A stretch of 64,000 nt of DNA, from NCBI GenBank assembly GCA_963691655.1, contig OY829326.1:111325388-111389387 (forward strand), in the 5' to 3' direction. Positions within the stretch are counted from its first letter, which is position 1; every line of letters begins with the position of its first letter. The position numbers were made by a program, and so were the translations under genes. The stretch is from Toxonevra muliebris (Eukaryota > Arthropoda > Insecta > Diptera > Pallopteridae). The notes under the pieces were generated by a model, which was not told the DNA's origin, searched no databases, and was given only the letters and a program-made list of their open reading frames with translations. Below, in pieces: positions 11,020 to 22,599 of the stretch.

Positions 11020-12780
11020 AGGGGAACTGGACGTTACAGTTATCTTACATCTTACGTTACCGTTATTCTTACATTTTACACATTTGAAATTTTACACATT
11101 TGAAATTTTGCCCATACCGTGAGCTCAAATGTTTACACATCAAAAATAATTGACTCTTTAATTTCTACAACATTAGCAAAGACAGTAGAACAACTCTGAA
11201 CTTTGACAGGAAATGCCAGAAACAAGGTTAAATTTTGTGCTTTGTATTAAGCTTAATTCAGTCTGACCTTAGATCGAGGATAATGAAGTTTAAATATAAA
11301 GCAGTTTATACAAAAAGCCATTGCATGGAATTGCTTTTTTATTACTGATAAAATCGAGAGCTTCTTCATTTTTATTGCTTGAATAATTAGTTAATGCTTT
11401 AATTCACTTTTATTTAATCCTAAACAATTAAGCTAATTTCGATATTTGAACTTTTATTTGTTTTGTTTGGTTGAACCAATGTAATTTAATTTAACAGAAG
11501 CAAACACGCACACACCTTTACCTTCAATTACGTTATCCTTCATTATTCCGTGCCATTAAAATTGTAAATAAAATATATTGACACCGTAATTGGCGTTAAT
11601 ATTACACAACCCTCAAGTTTATTTATAGCGCCCACCATTAAAATTGGTTCCTTCGCTTGTGTGGTTTGGGTACAAGTGTTAAAAATCTCAATATTTAATT
11701 GAAGCTCATAAATTATGGAAATTTTGAACACTTCTGGGATTTGAAACTCCCTCACCTTACTATGATTGAAAGCACTTACTTGCCAACCTCAAAAGGTTGC
11801 ATAATATATGCTTGAAATTTTATCTCATCCTTTTTTAAGCATCTCAAGTTATTTCTTGCATTTTTTTTTTTTTTTTAGTTATTTATATATTTGCTTATTT
11901 TGTGCTTGCTTATTTGTTGACAACGTTGATGTTTATGTTCTTGTTGTTGTTGTTTTGTTTTTCAACAGCTGTTGTTGACCCAATTTTACGATTACCTCCT
12001 CTTCATTTTTATAGAAAGCACTTTCGTTTGATGTTTTGCTTTTAGTCTTCTTCATTTTTGATAATCATAACGTATGGTTTCTGTTGTGGAATTTATGATG
12101 AGGAAGTTTTATACTTACAAATGTTCATGGATGGGGCAGGAATATGTTGCAAATAAAGAAAACATCAATTTCATCTCAACAACATTTGATGTTTTTACTT
12201 TTTTCTACGATGCCAAATGTGTACACAAGTATCATTATTTACAGTTCATAGTTAGAATAGATTGAATTCAGTTGTGCCTTGAAGGCAATCATAAATTTGA
12301 GTTTATCATTCAAATATTGTAATAAATATTTGCTGTTTTTTTATTTTTTTTTATTCATGGTATGAGATATAAATTTTATAACATCTGTGACAATTCTAAA
12401 TGTTGTGTTAGTAGCATATCCCTATTGAATTAAGTTAGGTTATAAAGGTTAACTTACAACTTGTTCTTAAGTAATCAATCCAATATAATATCGAAGCCTT
12501 CTCTTCACATGTATTCAAATTATTCGAGGGTTCTGACTATGATAGAATAGTAAAGTGAGGCAATTATTACAAAAACAAAGTACTACAGTTTCATAATTCC
12601 GTGAGCAAAAGTATTTCGCATTGCTTCTGAGTTTCATATAAAATAATAAACCTTAAAGAGACTTAACATTTGATTGGTTCGTCTCTTTACAAATTTCCCC
12701 ACAGTTCTAACGAGCTTAGATTATGAAAATACCGACATGAAATAGATAGGGTAGGTTGCGAAGAAGTATTGTCCCTAGCC
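11020..12780. other. Gene-free AT-rich region
   Basis: No supported gene. A short tandem CACATTTGAAATTTT occurs twice at about 11078-11108, poly(T) at 11862-11877, and an interrupted TTG/TTGTT run at 11930-11960. Short frames at 11543-11755 and 12074-12265 lack recognisable domains. Confidence 0.5.
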
Positions 12781-13340
12781 CCTAGCTATGGTTAGTGTTG
12801 ATTCGATACAAGTAAATACAAGTAAAAACTCGATACTTTTCATTCGTTTCAAGTATTTTTTTTACTCGATGCTATAACATAAGTATTTTACTTGGTATCG
12901 GGAAAAAGGGTCAGTATCGAATACTCTATACTTTTGGAAAATATTTATTTAAAAAACTGAAATATTGCTATACAATATTTAAAATTGTGGATGATTTTAC
13001 AATATTTTACAGCAATCAATAATATATTTCAAAATGCTACTGCAGAATTATTCAAAATATTTCAGTCCATATTGCAATATTTCGATATATGACAATATTG
13101 CAGTACAGTATTGAAGTTCTAGAAGATATTTCCGGCCATGCATGTAGAACATAATGTTTATTGAAATCTTTTCATTACAATAAAATATTTTTAACAAGCT
13201 TTAATCAGTTGATTCCTTCTATTATAAATTTTCTAGCGATTTGCTAAATTAAATTAACGTCATTTTTATATGATTCACGTGTTTCCAGTGGAAATATCTC
13301 AAAACCATGATTTATTGGCGAAAAACTCGTGTTGAGTAGT

Positions 13341-13412
13341 GTAAACTGTAGGCTCAACCATGTTGTATCACAATGGGCCGTTCTGTCCTGAATGCTTTCC
13401 TTGACAACCACT
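13341..13412 (+). repeat. LINE/SINE 3'-tail fragment
   Basis: GTAAACTGTAGGCTCAACCA through TTGTATCACAATGGGCC to TTGACAACCAC matches, in direct orientation, the tail of the SINE at 13516-13829 read on its minus strand. A shorter match (TGTGGTATCAAAATGG, near 18939) lies at the 3' side of the RNase H LINE at 17.7-19.0 kb. Confidence 0.6.
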
Positions 13413-13515
13413 TAAAAAAAGAGTAATTTGTCTCTTTAAACAAGTATTCGATACAAGTACATATTCGATACTTTTTTCGATATTTCGGCAGCATCGATAC
13501 TTTTATTCGATACAG

Positions 13516-13829
13516 GTTAGGTTAGGTTGGGGTGGCTGTCGAGACACACACTTAGGCCTGAATGACCCATTGTGATACCACATAGTTGGACCTACAGTTT
13601 AACGCCGATTCCGAACGGCGGTGTGGCAATTTTTTATCGGCTTGGTGGTTTTGCCATTACCAACCAATGTGTGTACTTGTACACTATCTTATAATTCTCA
13701 TACACTTCATATTGATAGTGAATATAAGAAAGTTATGAAAATTAACAACCAGACGAAGACGGGAATCGAACCCGAACCTCCCAGATGAAAGTCTAGTGCA
13801 CTATCCACTAGGCTATCGAGGTCGTCAAG
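13516..13829 (-). mobile_element. tRNA-headed SINE with LINE-like tail
   Basis: On the minus strand the head (about 13828-13755) is tRNA-like: A box TAGCCTAGTGGATAGTGC, a CTTTCA anticodon-loop-like stretch, and T arm CGGGTTCGATTCCCG. It resembles tRNA-Glu(UUC) with a decayed acceptor stem. A roughly 110-base body follows, then a tail matching a LINE 3' end and finishing in CCTAACCTAAC. TTCGATACA flanks both sides (13506-13514, 13830-13838) and may be the target duplication, but the host hAT is rich in this motif, so chance is possible. The body and head recur at 35.8-36.0 kb. Confidence 0.75.
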
Positions 13830-13899
13830 TTCGATACAAGTAATGAGTAAAAGTATCGATACTATGTGGGTATCGAATCAACTCTAGCTATGGTGCGCT

Positions 13900-15650
13900 A
13901 TTAATTCTTCCTTTTCTTGGTTTTTGTAGCCTTCTGCGATATCCTGATTGCTCAGTGTTACTTAGATAAGCCTTTTATTATTCTTGATTTAATGAGTAAC
14001 ATTCGCCAGATTAATCGAAATTCATTGAAAATTACAAATAAAGTCAGAACCAAGGTCTGTAAGTGTTCATTCCATTATACTAACAATTTTGTGGGGTAAA
14101 GCTGTTCGAAGATTTTGATGAACTTAGGAGCTCAATATATACATACATTGCCAAGATTTGCTGCTCTGCCGATAAAATACTGCCCCCAAATAAAAGTGGA
14201 AGATCGGTTCTTTCCCTATTTTATTTTTACTGCCTTCATCTGCGAGGAAAAAAACTCAGCCGGTCACTAATTATTGACCAGACATTGGAAGGTCAGAAAA
14301 CCCTTGCAGGCCATGGGCATAATTCAGAAAAAATTTAGTCTTCGAAAAGGCTAAAGTTGAAGAAATAGGACTTTGAGCTTTGCAAACCTTCTAACCAGCA
14401 AATAATTTACGATATAACTGAACGTGCAGCGTTTTTAAACTTATCCCTTCGGATTCACAGATCTTTTAATCGTGTGGTTTACCGTCGACAAAATTCGGAA
14501 CCACAATATAATAGATAACTATATTGTTTTAAAAATTCCTGCATTAATCACTTCCTAATTCCTGTATGGTCCTTTAAAATTTCAACAATATTACAACCTA
14601 AAATTTCATTCTAAACCTCAACTTCTTTAACTGTTAATCGACTAGAATAAGTTACTAAAAAGATAATCACTCCAAAATATTCATACGATTCATACTCCCA
14701 AGTGCAGTAAATTAGTATATTTTAAGATCCTTGAGCAAAAAATATGTTTGAAATTGAATTATTAACTTGTTGTATGTATATTCTATTTTCTCGTTCCCTT
14801 TTCTAAATTTTCGCTCATTTCAACAACTAAATGAACAATGACGATGATGTATTGTACTTTTGAATAAATTGACCTTTCTAACATTATCATTCCCTTGAGT
14901 GGGAGTTTTCTCTGTGGTAATGTTGAAAATCGCTCATTTTTTATTCATTTTCATCTCACTTGTTATGTACTTGTCATTGTTGCTGTTGTTGCTGCTGTTG
15001 ACATTGTTATTGTTTTTATTACCTTTTTCGAGTTTCGCCCATATACATATGTAGCATAATATTTCTTTTGTGTTTTTTAGACTTTTCTCAATCCCTTTTC
15101 TTCTCTTCCTATTAACCGTTGTCAGAATGCGTCAAGGGAAGTAATCTTCCTCAAAACTTTACGCCTAGCGTATTTTCTACTTACGTTGCGACTTGCTGTT
15201 GACTTTTCATTTGACAAGCGCTTGATATTGATGTTGTTCTTTATGTCGTTTATTTTTTCTTGCTCTTATATTTGTTATGTATTCTTATTTTTTTGTCTTG
15301 GTATGTTTTCAGTTGTCTTTTGTTGGTTTTCAGTGTCAACAATCATGGCGAGAAACTGTTTCAAAGAATCGTATGCCTTTAAGATGCTAATTTATTGCCG
15401 TATTTCTTTCACTTTCTTTTTTGAGGAAGCTTTTTCAGTGCGTCCTTGTACTTGGAGTATCTCTGCTGCTGTGTATGTATGTATAAAACTCGTTATTTGC
15501 TGGTATTTATTTGTGTTAAAGTATTACTTAGTTCTTTTATTACAATTTCAATTCAATGTGCGGCTTTTTGGCGCGCAAAAACTGTGTTTTTACTAGGCTT
15601 ATTCTATCCTTAAAAAAATGCGAAATATTTATTTTTGCCGAATTTTAGGC
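13900..15650. other. Gene-free AT-rich region
   Basis: No supported gene. The largest frame, 15186-15596 (plus), is 136 codons but is dominated by Phe, Tyr, Leu and Cys from T-rich sequence and has no domain. Parts of it (TTTTCATTTGACA near 15206 and CTTTAAGATGCTAATTTAT near 15377) recur with similar spacing near 51510 and 51670, which suggests repeat or conserved non-coding content. Confidence 0.45.
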
Positions 15651-15654
15651 ATAT

Positions 15655-15930
15655 CCAGCTATCTAATGACGGAGCCAAACAATAACCTTGCCAAAGAAGC
15701 ATTTGAATGGAATCACCAAGGCTCACGTAAAGTTCTAAGACCAGAAAAATCCAGAAAGTCAACAGTATTGGGAGAAGCAACGAAACGATAAACTATGGAT
15801 CAAGCTAAAATACCTAGCAGCAATACCTCAAAAAGAGGTAGGCCATTTAACTAGTCTTAAGATAGTAGAGCCATAAGAACTGCCAACAAATTAAACTATT
15901 AAAAGAAATATATAAGAAAAAGTCCTGCCA
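15655..15930 (+). pseudogene. LINE ORF2 C-terminal relic
   Basis: KEAFEWNHQGSRKVLRP (15692-15745), then an R-S/T-rich stretch, matches the conserved tail A.EWNPQG.R..GRP..SW.R found at the end of RTE-like and related LINE ORF2 proteins. Stops and frameshifts follow. It is too short to place firmly. Confidence 0.5.
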
Positions 15931-16269
15931 GGCTTTTTATGCTGGCAAGAAAACTTTTATAAGAAATGTGGTTTGGATCCAAAGACGGTGATTTGGATGT
16001 ATACAGAAATCGTTAGCTCTATATTCACATATGGTGGAAAAAAGCCATTTCTCAATCTTCGGTGCAGAGAACTGACGCTTTAAGCATAATTCTGCATTTT
16101 ATGCTTTTAGATTTGTTCGTCATGCCTTTAGATATGTTCACATGGCAACAATAATATAATCAATTTTCTACCAGTAAGTATGATACCACAAACAACTGAT
16201 TACATCATTCCAAAACTTTATTTTGGTAAATGAAACTGAAAAACTTTAATTCCAACGAGGCACGATTGT

Positions 16270-17040
16270 ATTGACCAGTCACTAGAAAATTATTACGATT
16301 ACAGTTTTTACACGGACGGGTCAGAAATTAACTGTGGAATAGGCGCCGGTCAATTCTCGCATGCTCTAGACCTATCTAGTATTTTCCGTTTGACAGACTC
16401 TACTAAAGTATTTTGGGTGAAAGTGTTTGCTATTTTACAAGTTTCTAGCATAATTTCGGACAATATAACTAGAGGAAAATATGTAGCAATTTTTTTTTAT
16501 CGACAATCCGCAATCAAAGCCATGATCTCAATAATAGCCAAATCCAAACTAGTGGACTAGAGTGAACTTGTCAGACTTGTTGATCTCAATAATTACCAAA
16601 TTCAAACAAGTGGACTAGAGTAAACTTGTCAGACTTGGAAAATACATTAATTTAACTCTCCTTAGGGTACCTAGACTTAGGAACATTAGTGGAAATGACA
16701 ATGCCTTTGGCTAGATATGGTTCTTCGTTGAACATTTCTCAGTCGGAACGGGTTCTAGCTCCCTCAAATCTCATTAAGAGAATAGTTTTCTCATACTTCC
16801 TTCCAACTTCAGATAGAGAGGCTTGACAACTTGCGCCACTTCAGAAACGATGTGGTCCAATATAAGTTCTCCAAAACTAAACAACCCTTATCTTTTTCCA
16901 AGCTGGAAATTGCACGAAGAACAGCACTATATGGGGGATACTAAAAAGTTGTCAATAACATCGAATAGACAGAAGGGATCAAACACTTTCTATCTGACTG
17001 ATTGGATTTAGCCAGATATAGACTTAAAATCTTTGACATG
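16270..17040 (+). pseudogene. RNase H-bearing LINE relic
   Basis: YTDGSEINCGIGAGQFSH (about 16309-16362) is the first RNase H strand with the catalytic Asp, and YRQSAIKAM (16498-16525) is the decayed SDSQAAIKAL motif. Downstream a frame shows a degenerate C-terminal domain. A direct 60-base duplication (GATCTCAATAATNGCCAAAT at 16523 and 16582) is visible inside. It stops at the long-TIR element starting at 17041. Dead by multiple stops. Confidence 0.65.
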
Positions 17041-17747
17041 CTGTGACTCACAAAACTGATCACACAAAGGCATATTTTTGGAATACGCAAAATAGCTAAG
17101 GATGGCATCAAATCTGAAATTAGCAGCATAGTTAAGTTTCTACTCATCCAGCTGAACAAAAGTGGAAACAAGTTTTTGAAATCCGATAATATCTTCAGGT
17201 TTGAAAAGGGTTTTGAGAGTCTCGAAATTTAGACCAAAAATTGAGATTTTTTTAAAGTTTTTGGTCAACAATTTTTTTCAAACTTCACTGCTTTTTTATT
17301 AGCATTTTCAAATACAAACATAGTACAAAAATAATTTTTTGAATCGGATAATATTTATTGGTGCAGTAAGATAATCACAGCTTGTAAGTTTTTTGAAATT
17401 TAGGAAAAATTGTTTGAAAAGTATAAGTTCAAAGCTTTGAACATATTGCTGAACGAAAAATCATAATTTTTGTATTTATAAATGCTAATAAAAGAGCTGT
17501 GGAAATTAAAATAAAATGTTTGGTCAAAAAATTTGGAAAAGTCTTAATTTATGATCTAAATTTCGGGGCTTTGAAGATCCTTTTGGAACCTGAAGATAAT
17601 ATATGATTTCAAAAATTTGTTTTCACTTCTATTCTTCTGGATGAGTGAAAACTTAGCTATGCTGTTAGTTTTTAACTTGACACCATTTTTAGTTATTTTT
17701 TGTGTCCCAAAAATATCCCTTTGTGTGATCAGTTTTGTGAGTCACTG
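17041..17747. mobile_element. Long-TIR non-autonomous element (family T)
   Basis: Terminal inverted repeats begin CTGTGACTCACAAAACTGAT (left) and CAGTGACTCACAAAACTGAT (right, complement), and similarity continues inward for about 180 bases. TA follows the right end at 17748; the left flank has drifted to TG. Size 707 bp, no transposase, consistent with a Tc1/mariner-derived MITE. Related fragments lie at 29748-29835 and 46790-47150. Confidence 0.75.
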
Positions 17748-17754
17748 TATATGG

Positions 17755-19035
17755 GATTTGACGTAATGGTTTATGGAGACCTACCACAGTAGAATAGATA
17801 AGTTTCCAACCTTAGAGCTTACCATCGAGATAGTGGTATCTAATATCTATTCAGCTAATTGGGATTATTAGTGTAATTGGAGGAGCAACCACTCAATCTA
17901 ATCTAAACTGGACAAGTAAGATCTACGGTCACAGCAAGATTCTTAATATGTTACCCAATGGTCTTAACGAACTTACAGACTACCCAAAAACCTTGAAAAA
18001 AGGTATTTCAGATTTCCGTTCCTACTAGGAACGAGTGGCAAGTACCATAAACAATCCGACATAACCCTCTATACCGATGGGTCCAAATGGGATTGCGGAG
18101 TAAGGGTGGGGGTATACTCAGCCGACTTGAGTATATCTTAATTCATTAGCCTCTCACTTATACTAGTATCTTCCAGGTAGAAGTTATAGCAATTAGGGAG
18201 GCATGCCGTATCTTAGAATCTCTGGATATAACAGACAAAAATATCAAAATATTCTCTGATAGCCAAGCCGCGATCAAAGCTTTAAGCTCAGCTATAACCA
18301 AATCCAAGACCAAGTGCAAGACGCGCCTCACAAGACTAGGAACAATAGCCAACACATCTCTCATTTGGGTTCCTGGCCATAGGAATATTGAGGGAAATGT
18401 TAGAGCCGATGCACTTGCTAAGCAAGGCTCCTCTCAGCAACCGTTGCAAGTGGAATAGGTATTTATTCCGCTTAAAGAGGCTCAGAGGAAAATACGTGAA
18501 CATTTCTTCCACCAAGCCAACCTCAGATAGGAAGCCATACAGACATGTAAAATAACAACAAAAGTCTGGCCCTGTTACAGTGCCGCAAGAACCGATAACC
18601 TACTTACTAGAACTCGAACTGCTGTAGTAAGACTAACTGCTGTCAGTACGGGTCACTGGCTAATAAGTTTTTATGCAGCCAAAATAGGCATCCCCTCAAC
18701 GTCCACTGCCGCAACTGCAACGAAAGAAGGGAGAAAGAAACCGTTGAACACCTACTTTGTAAGTGTCCGGCCCTTGCAAAAACCAGATTTCGCTTGCTGG
18801 ATAAACCATTTTTCAACGGCTTGAAAGATCTTCTCCACAGTAGGTTTCAACGAACTTATCATGTTCTTAAACAAAACAGAATGGATTAAACCCCGCGGAT
18901 AAATCCCTATCTGAAATGAAACATCCGGTGTACCAGGGTTTTGTGGTATCAAAATGGCACTAACGTGCTAATTGGACCGATGTTGTAGCGTTATGCATTC
19001 GGCCATCACCCTAACCAATCAACTAACCTAAACTA
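17755..19035 (+). pseudogene. RNase H-bearing LINE, 3' half
   Basis: Ordered RNase H landmarks: LYTDGSKWDCGV (18071-18106), FQVEVIAIREACR (18170-18210), FSDSQAAIKALSS (18253-18291) and WVPGHRNIEGNVRADALA (18367-18420). Then come LTAVSTGHWLISFYAAKIGI and degenerate Cys-rich tail motifs. This order matches ORF2 C-termini of the RNase H-bearing LINE clades. Several frameshifts and stops. The 3' side ends near 19035 in CAACTAACCTAAAC and contains TGTGGTATCAAAATGG, shared with the SINE tail at 13.5 kb. Confidence 0.8.
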
Positions 19036-19039
19036 TTTA

Positions 19040-21140
19040 TTCATAAAGTACAGCGAATTGAATATGTTAAATAAAGCATATCTAACTCAACAAATGCTCC
19101 AGAACTCAAGTCTTCGTTGATTTCAGATTCTCAGAACTCAGATGCAAAACATAATCTAGAAGTTACATGAAAATTTCTAGCTGACATAGATTTACAAGCC
19201 AGATAGAGCAGAAATAAAAGAACACTATTATTGTTGGAATTGTTAAGAATCAACTCTAAGGGATAGCCCTCAAATTTCAGTGAGCTTTTTGGCATTCATA
19301 TTCAACTCTTCTGATGAACTATCCTACATAAATATTAAATGACAAAAAGGTTTTTTCAGCTTCAGCTGGATTTAAAGATACCAAAAGCATATGTGCCTAC
19401 ATTGTTTTATGTGGTAAATAAGTATATTGAATTTGACCAACATTCAAGTAGACATGTGTAAACAAGAATCAAGTCTTCTCTTCACAAGTTAATAAATTAC
19501 ATTAAAGTATGTAGTTTTTGTGGTTCGTTCTTACAATGTGAATTTGCATCCATTGTATTCAATATACACTGTGTGTAATTGAGTATTTGCACATACTAAA
19601 AGCAATAAGCAAGTAAATAATCGTAAAAGTATATGTGTGATGATTTTTGGTTGTTCTGCATTTTTTTACTATGAATATTCTCTTAATTTAATATTATTAC
19701 GAGTGTTTTTGTTGTTGGTATACCTTAATTTGGAAAGTTTTTCCTTTTCATGAATTTTGTCTGCATTGTGCTTTTAATTTATATGTCTTTAAATATTTGT
19801 GTTAAAGATAACGAATATTTGCTGGCAATTTCTTCACCAGAAATTATCTATCAAAATAAGCATAAGAAATTGTCGAACAGGGAAAATGAGAATTATGAGA
19901 TTTCTGTAAATAAAATTAATAGCAGCTGTTATGATTCCCAGATTCCCGTTACAAATTGACCAACGCCTTTAAGGAGAAACATTATCTGAGGAGGAAAGTG
20001 ATAAGAAAGTGACACAAAAAATGAAGACTTTTATATTTGCAAATAAGCGGATGTTTTTTATAAAAGTTGTTTATTTGATTACCGGCATATTTCTTTGTAA
20101 AGTCATTTAATTGGTCATGTACTTTGCTTGATGGTAAATCCATGGAGACAGATTCTTCAAATAATTTTTTTATAAGTAAAAATGTTTAAATTTGGAAATT
20201 CAATTTGGTTGTGATAAATTCTAAGATTTAAATCATAATTTTTTGTCAATAGCTCTCGGATAAAAGAATACATTGCCAAGTTTTACAATATTTTTTGTTA
20301 ACCTTAAAATGATAATAAACTTATAGACATAGAAGGTGACTGACATTGAACATATTTCTATTTTATTATCGAAATAAATCAACAAGTCGATTTTAGTCAC
20401 GTTCACGGCTCTGACACAATCTGAATATAATAAAAATCGTGCTAAAATATTAATGACATCGGAGTTTACAGAGTGTGAAATACATCAACGATTTTCATAT
20501 TTTTTCTATATTGAATAAAATTGTGAGCGTGTTTGTTTCTTTGCGATTTAAATTTATTAAACGGAATTTTATATTTTTATCAAATTTTTGTTTATATCAA
20601 AAGTTATAAAACAGATTTTTATTTTACTTTACTTCCGCTGCTTCGCGTTTTATTCTATTTAGAAATTCAACTATACAACTGAGGTAATAAAACGATGATG
20701 ACCTTTGGCTTTTCTTTTGATTGTTTTTTGCTTTTTTATTAATTTTTTTTTCTTTTCCATTGTTCCCATGAGATACTTTAGAAAAAGTTGAGCACAACAA
20801 AAGAAAAAAATTTAAATGTATAGGTGTAGAATCAGCTTTTCTTTTAGCGTAACCTTTTCTAGGTTTTTCGCTTTTTAGTTTTAGTTTATTGCTGATGCGG
20901 TTGATATTTTAGTTTGTGTATAAATAAGCCATCACATCAGAAAAAAAAGCTCACTACGAGCTATTTTTTTTTCATTTTCTTAAAGCGCTTTAGTATATGG
21001 TGGTCTATTTAACTTGAGGTAAATAATATCATAAAAATTATATAGTCTTTCCAACAAGAGTGTGTTCGGCTTAATTGTACGCACTAATAAAGTATCACGG
21101 TGAACTTTATTTTCATCATCCAACATTTCACTGCAAATGG
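19040..21140. other. Gene-free AT-rich region
   Basis: No supported gene. A frame at 19750-19959 (plus, 69 codons) opens with a hydrophobic stretch, but nothing around it supports a gene. Poly(T) runs lie near 20745 and 20970. Confidence 0.5.
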
Positions 21141-21149
21141 CGCTGTATA

Positions 21150-22370
21150 AGGAGTGAGATTGAAAAAATCTTAACACACGTTTTACCTAATAATTTTTTT
21201 TGGGTGTAAAATTTAAAAGTTTCTTTGATCTAGTTATCTTAGAAAACTATGTCAGTTGTTATTTTTAATGACAAACATGTTGATTTATTGTGAGTTAGAT
21301 CAAAATGAGTGAAGAAAAAAAAGTACGTCTTAAAATTATTAAAAATTTTCAAAAAGAATCCAAATTGCTGCTACAAAAAATTGGCCAAAGAATTGAAGGT
21401 CTGCCGTCAAACTGTTTCCAATTTTATTAAACAGTTTCAGAAGAATTTGACCATCGATAGGAAACCTGGTTCGGGAAGAAAACAAGGACCACATGATATT
21501 GGGAAAGCCAAGAAAATAGAAAGCATATTGAAAAGATCTCCAAACACATCTGGTAGAAAAGCTACCAGGTTAGCCCAGTGCTCTGATTATTTGGTGCGAA
21601 AAGTTAAAGCCAATGCAGGTTTGAAAACATACAAAGTCCACATAGGAATGCTGCAAAAAAATTTAGACGCCAAAAGTAGGGCTCGGAAATATATTCATGT
21701 TGTTTAATGGACGACGAAACGTATGTACTGGCAGATTTTACGCAGCTTCCGGGTTAAAATTTTTATGTTGCTGATGCTCGAGGAAATGTCGAAGAACAAT
21801 TTAGAATCCAAAAGCAGACAAAATTCCTAAAAAATTTCTGGTATGGCAAGCTATATGCAGTTGCGGCATAAGAAGCAAGTCATTTGTTTTACAGTGGGCT
21901 CTATAAATACCGAAATATACATCAAAGAATGTTTGAAAAAAAAAATACTTCTTCCTTTCATAAGAGAGCACAATGAGTACGGCAAGAAAGCTCTGGAGTG
22001 GTACCAAAGTAATAACATAGTTTTTGTACCAAGAGAGGCCAATCCTCCAAATTGTCCGGAGCTAAGACCAGTGGAGAGATATTGGGCTCTTGTGAAAAGA
22101 AACTTAAAGAGCACAAAAAAGGTGTCCCAAAATATAGAAGATTTTAAAAAGAGATGGGCAAACTGTTCCAAAAAGGTGTCTGAAACAACTATCAAATCTC
22201 TAATGGAAGGCTTACCAAAAAAGATTTACGAGTTCATAAATAGTAGTTCGAACTATAAAAGTTATATTTTTCTGTAATTTGTAAAATATTATCAATTAAA
22301 TAAAAAAAATCAAAACTCTTAGATCAGCCGTTGAAAAATTATTGAATTTTAATTCTTCGATCTCATTCCT
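21150..22370 (+). mobile_element. Tc1/mariner (DD37E-type) transposon
   Basis: 1221 bp, the usual size for the superfamily. Termini AGGAGTGAGATTGAAAAAAT and, on the complement, AGGAATGAGATCGAAGAATT are flanked by TA at 21148-21149 and 22371-22372. It encloses one broken transposase gene. Its TIRs differ from those of the DD37E pair at 27.6 and 37.4 kb, so it is a separate family. Confidence 0.85.
21309..22277 (+). pseudogene. Tc1/mariner transposase, DD37E type, broken
   Basis: The N-terminal part (21309-21707) carries a helix-turn-helix (KLAKELKVCRQTVSNFIKQF) and the GRKQG stretch after it, which bind the transposon ends. After a frameshift the first catalytic Asp is in CLMDDETYV (about 21705-21730); WQAICSCGI follows, then a third frame (21843-22277) with ECLKKKILLPFIR, NPPNCPELRPVERYW and the catalytic Glu. 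The block that should hold the second Asp (FWPDLA) is deleted between FIREHNEY and GKKALEWY, so it is inactive. Spacing in the sibling copy at 27.6 kb gives 37 residues between D2 and the third site. Confidence 0.85.
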
Positions 22371-22599
22371 TATTTTTTAAAACAATCGCTATTATAATTT
22401 CGTCTTATAAGCGATTTCTCAAAGCGAGCTACGTGTCTGCAAAACGTTTTGAAGCTATTACTTTGCATATATCCAAAGGAACCCAAATAGTCTCACAGAG
22501 GTGCTTCAAATAACTTAAGAAGTTGAAGATATTCGTAAAGAATTAGAACCACCTTTTTTTTTAAACACCACAATGTTTACGACTTACCGAATCCTGCCG

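Larger units (their letters stand above)
12793..13886. mobile_element. Non-autonomous hAT element with 8-bp target duplication
   Basis: The termini TAGTGTTGATTCGATAC (left) and its near-complement GTATCGAATCAACTCTA (right) are flanked by an identical octamer, GCTATGGT, at 12785-12792 and 13887-13894. An 8-bp duplication is the hAT signature. Subterminal regions are packed with CGATACTTTT and ATACAAGTA motifs, as in several hAT families. There is no transposase. It carries a LINE 3' end relic (13341-13412) and a SINE (13516-13829). Confidence 0.85.

Noticed and set aside
13516..13528. Telomeric (TTAGG)n sequence from GTTAGGTTAGGTT
   Set aside because: Too short, and it is the terminal part of a SINE/LINE tail; similar short runs end the LINE relics here.
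15186..15596. 136-codon frame on plus strand as a gene
   Set aside because: Composition follows T-rich sequence (Phe, Leu, Tyr, Cys), no domain, and part of it recurs as repeat-like blocks near 51.5 kb.
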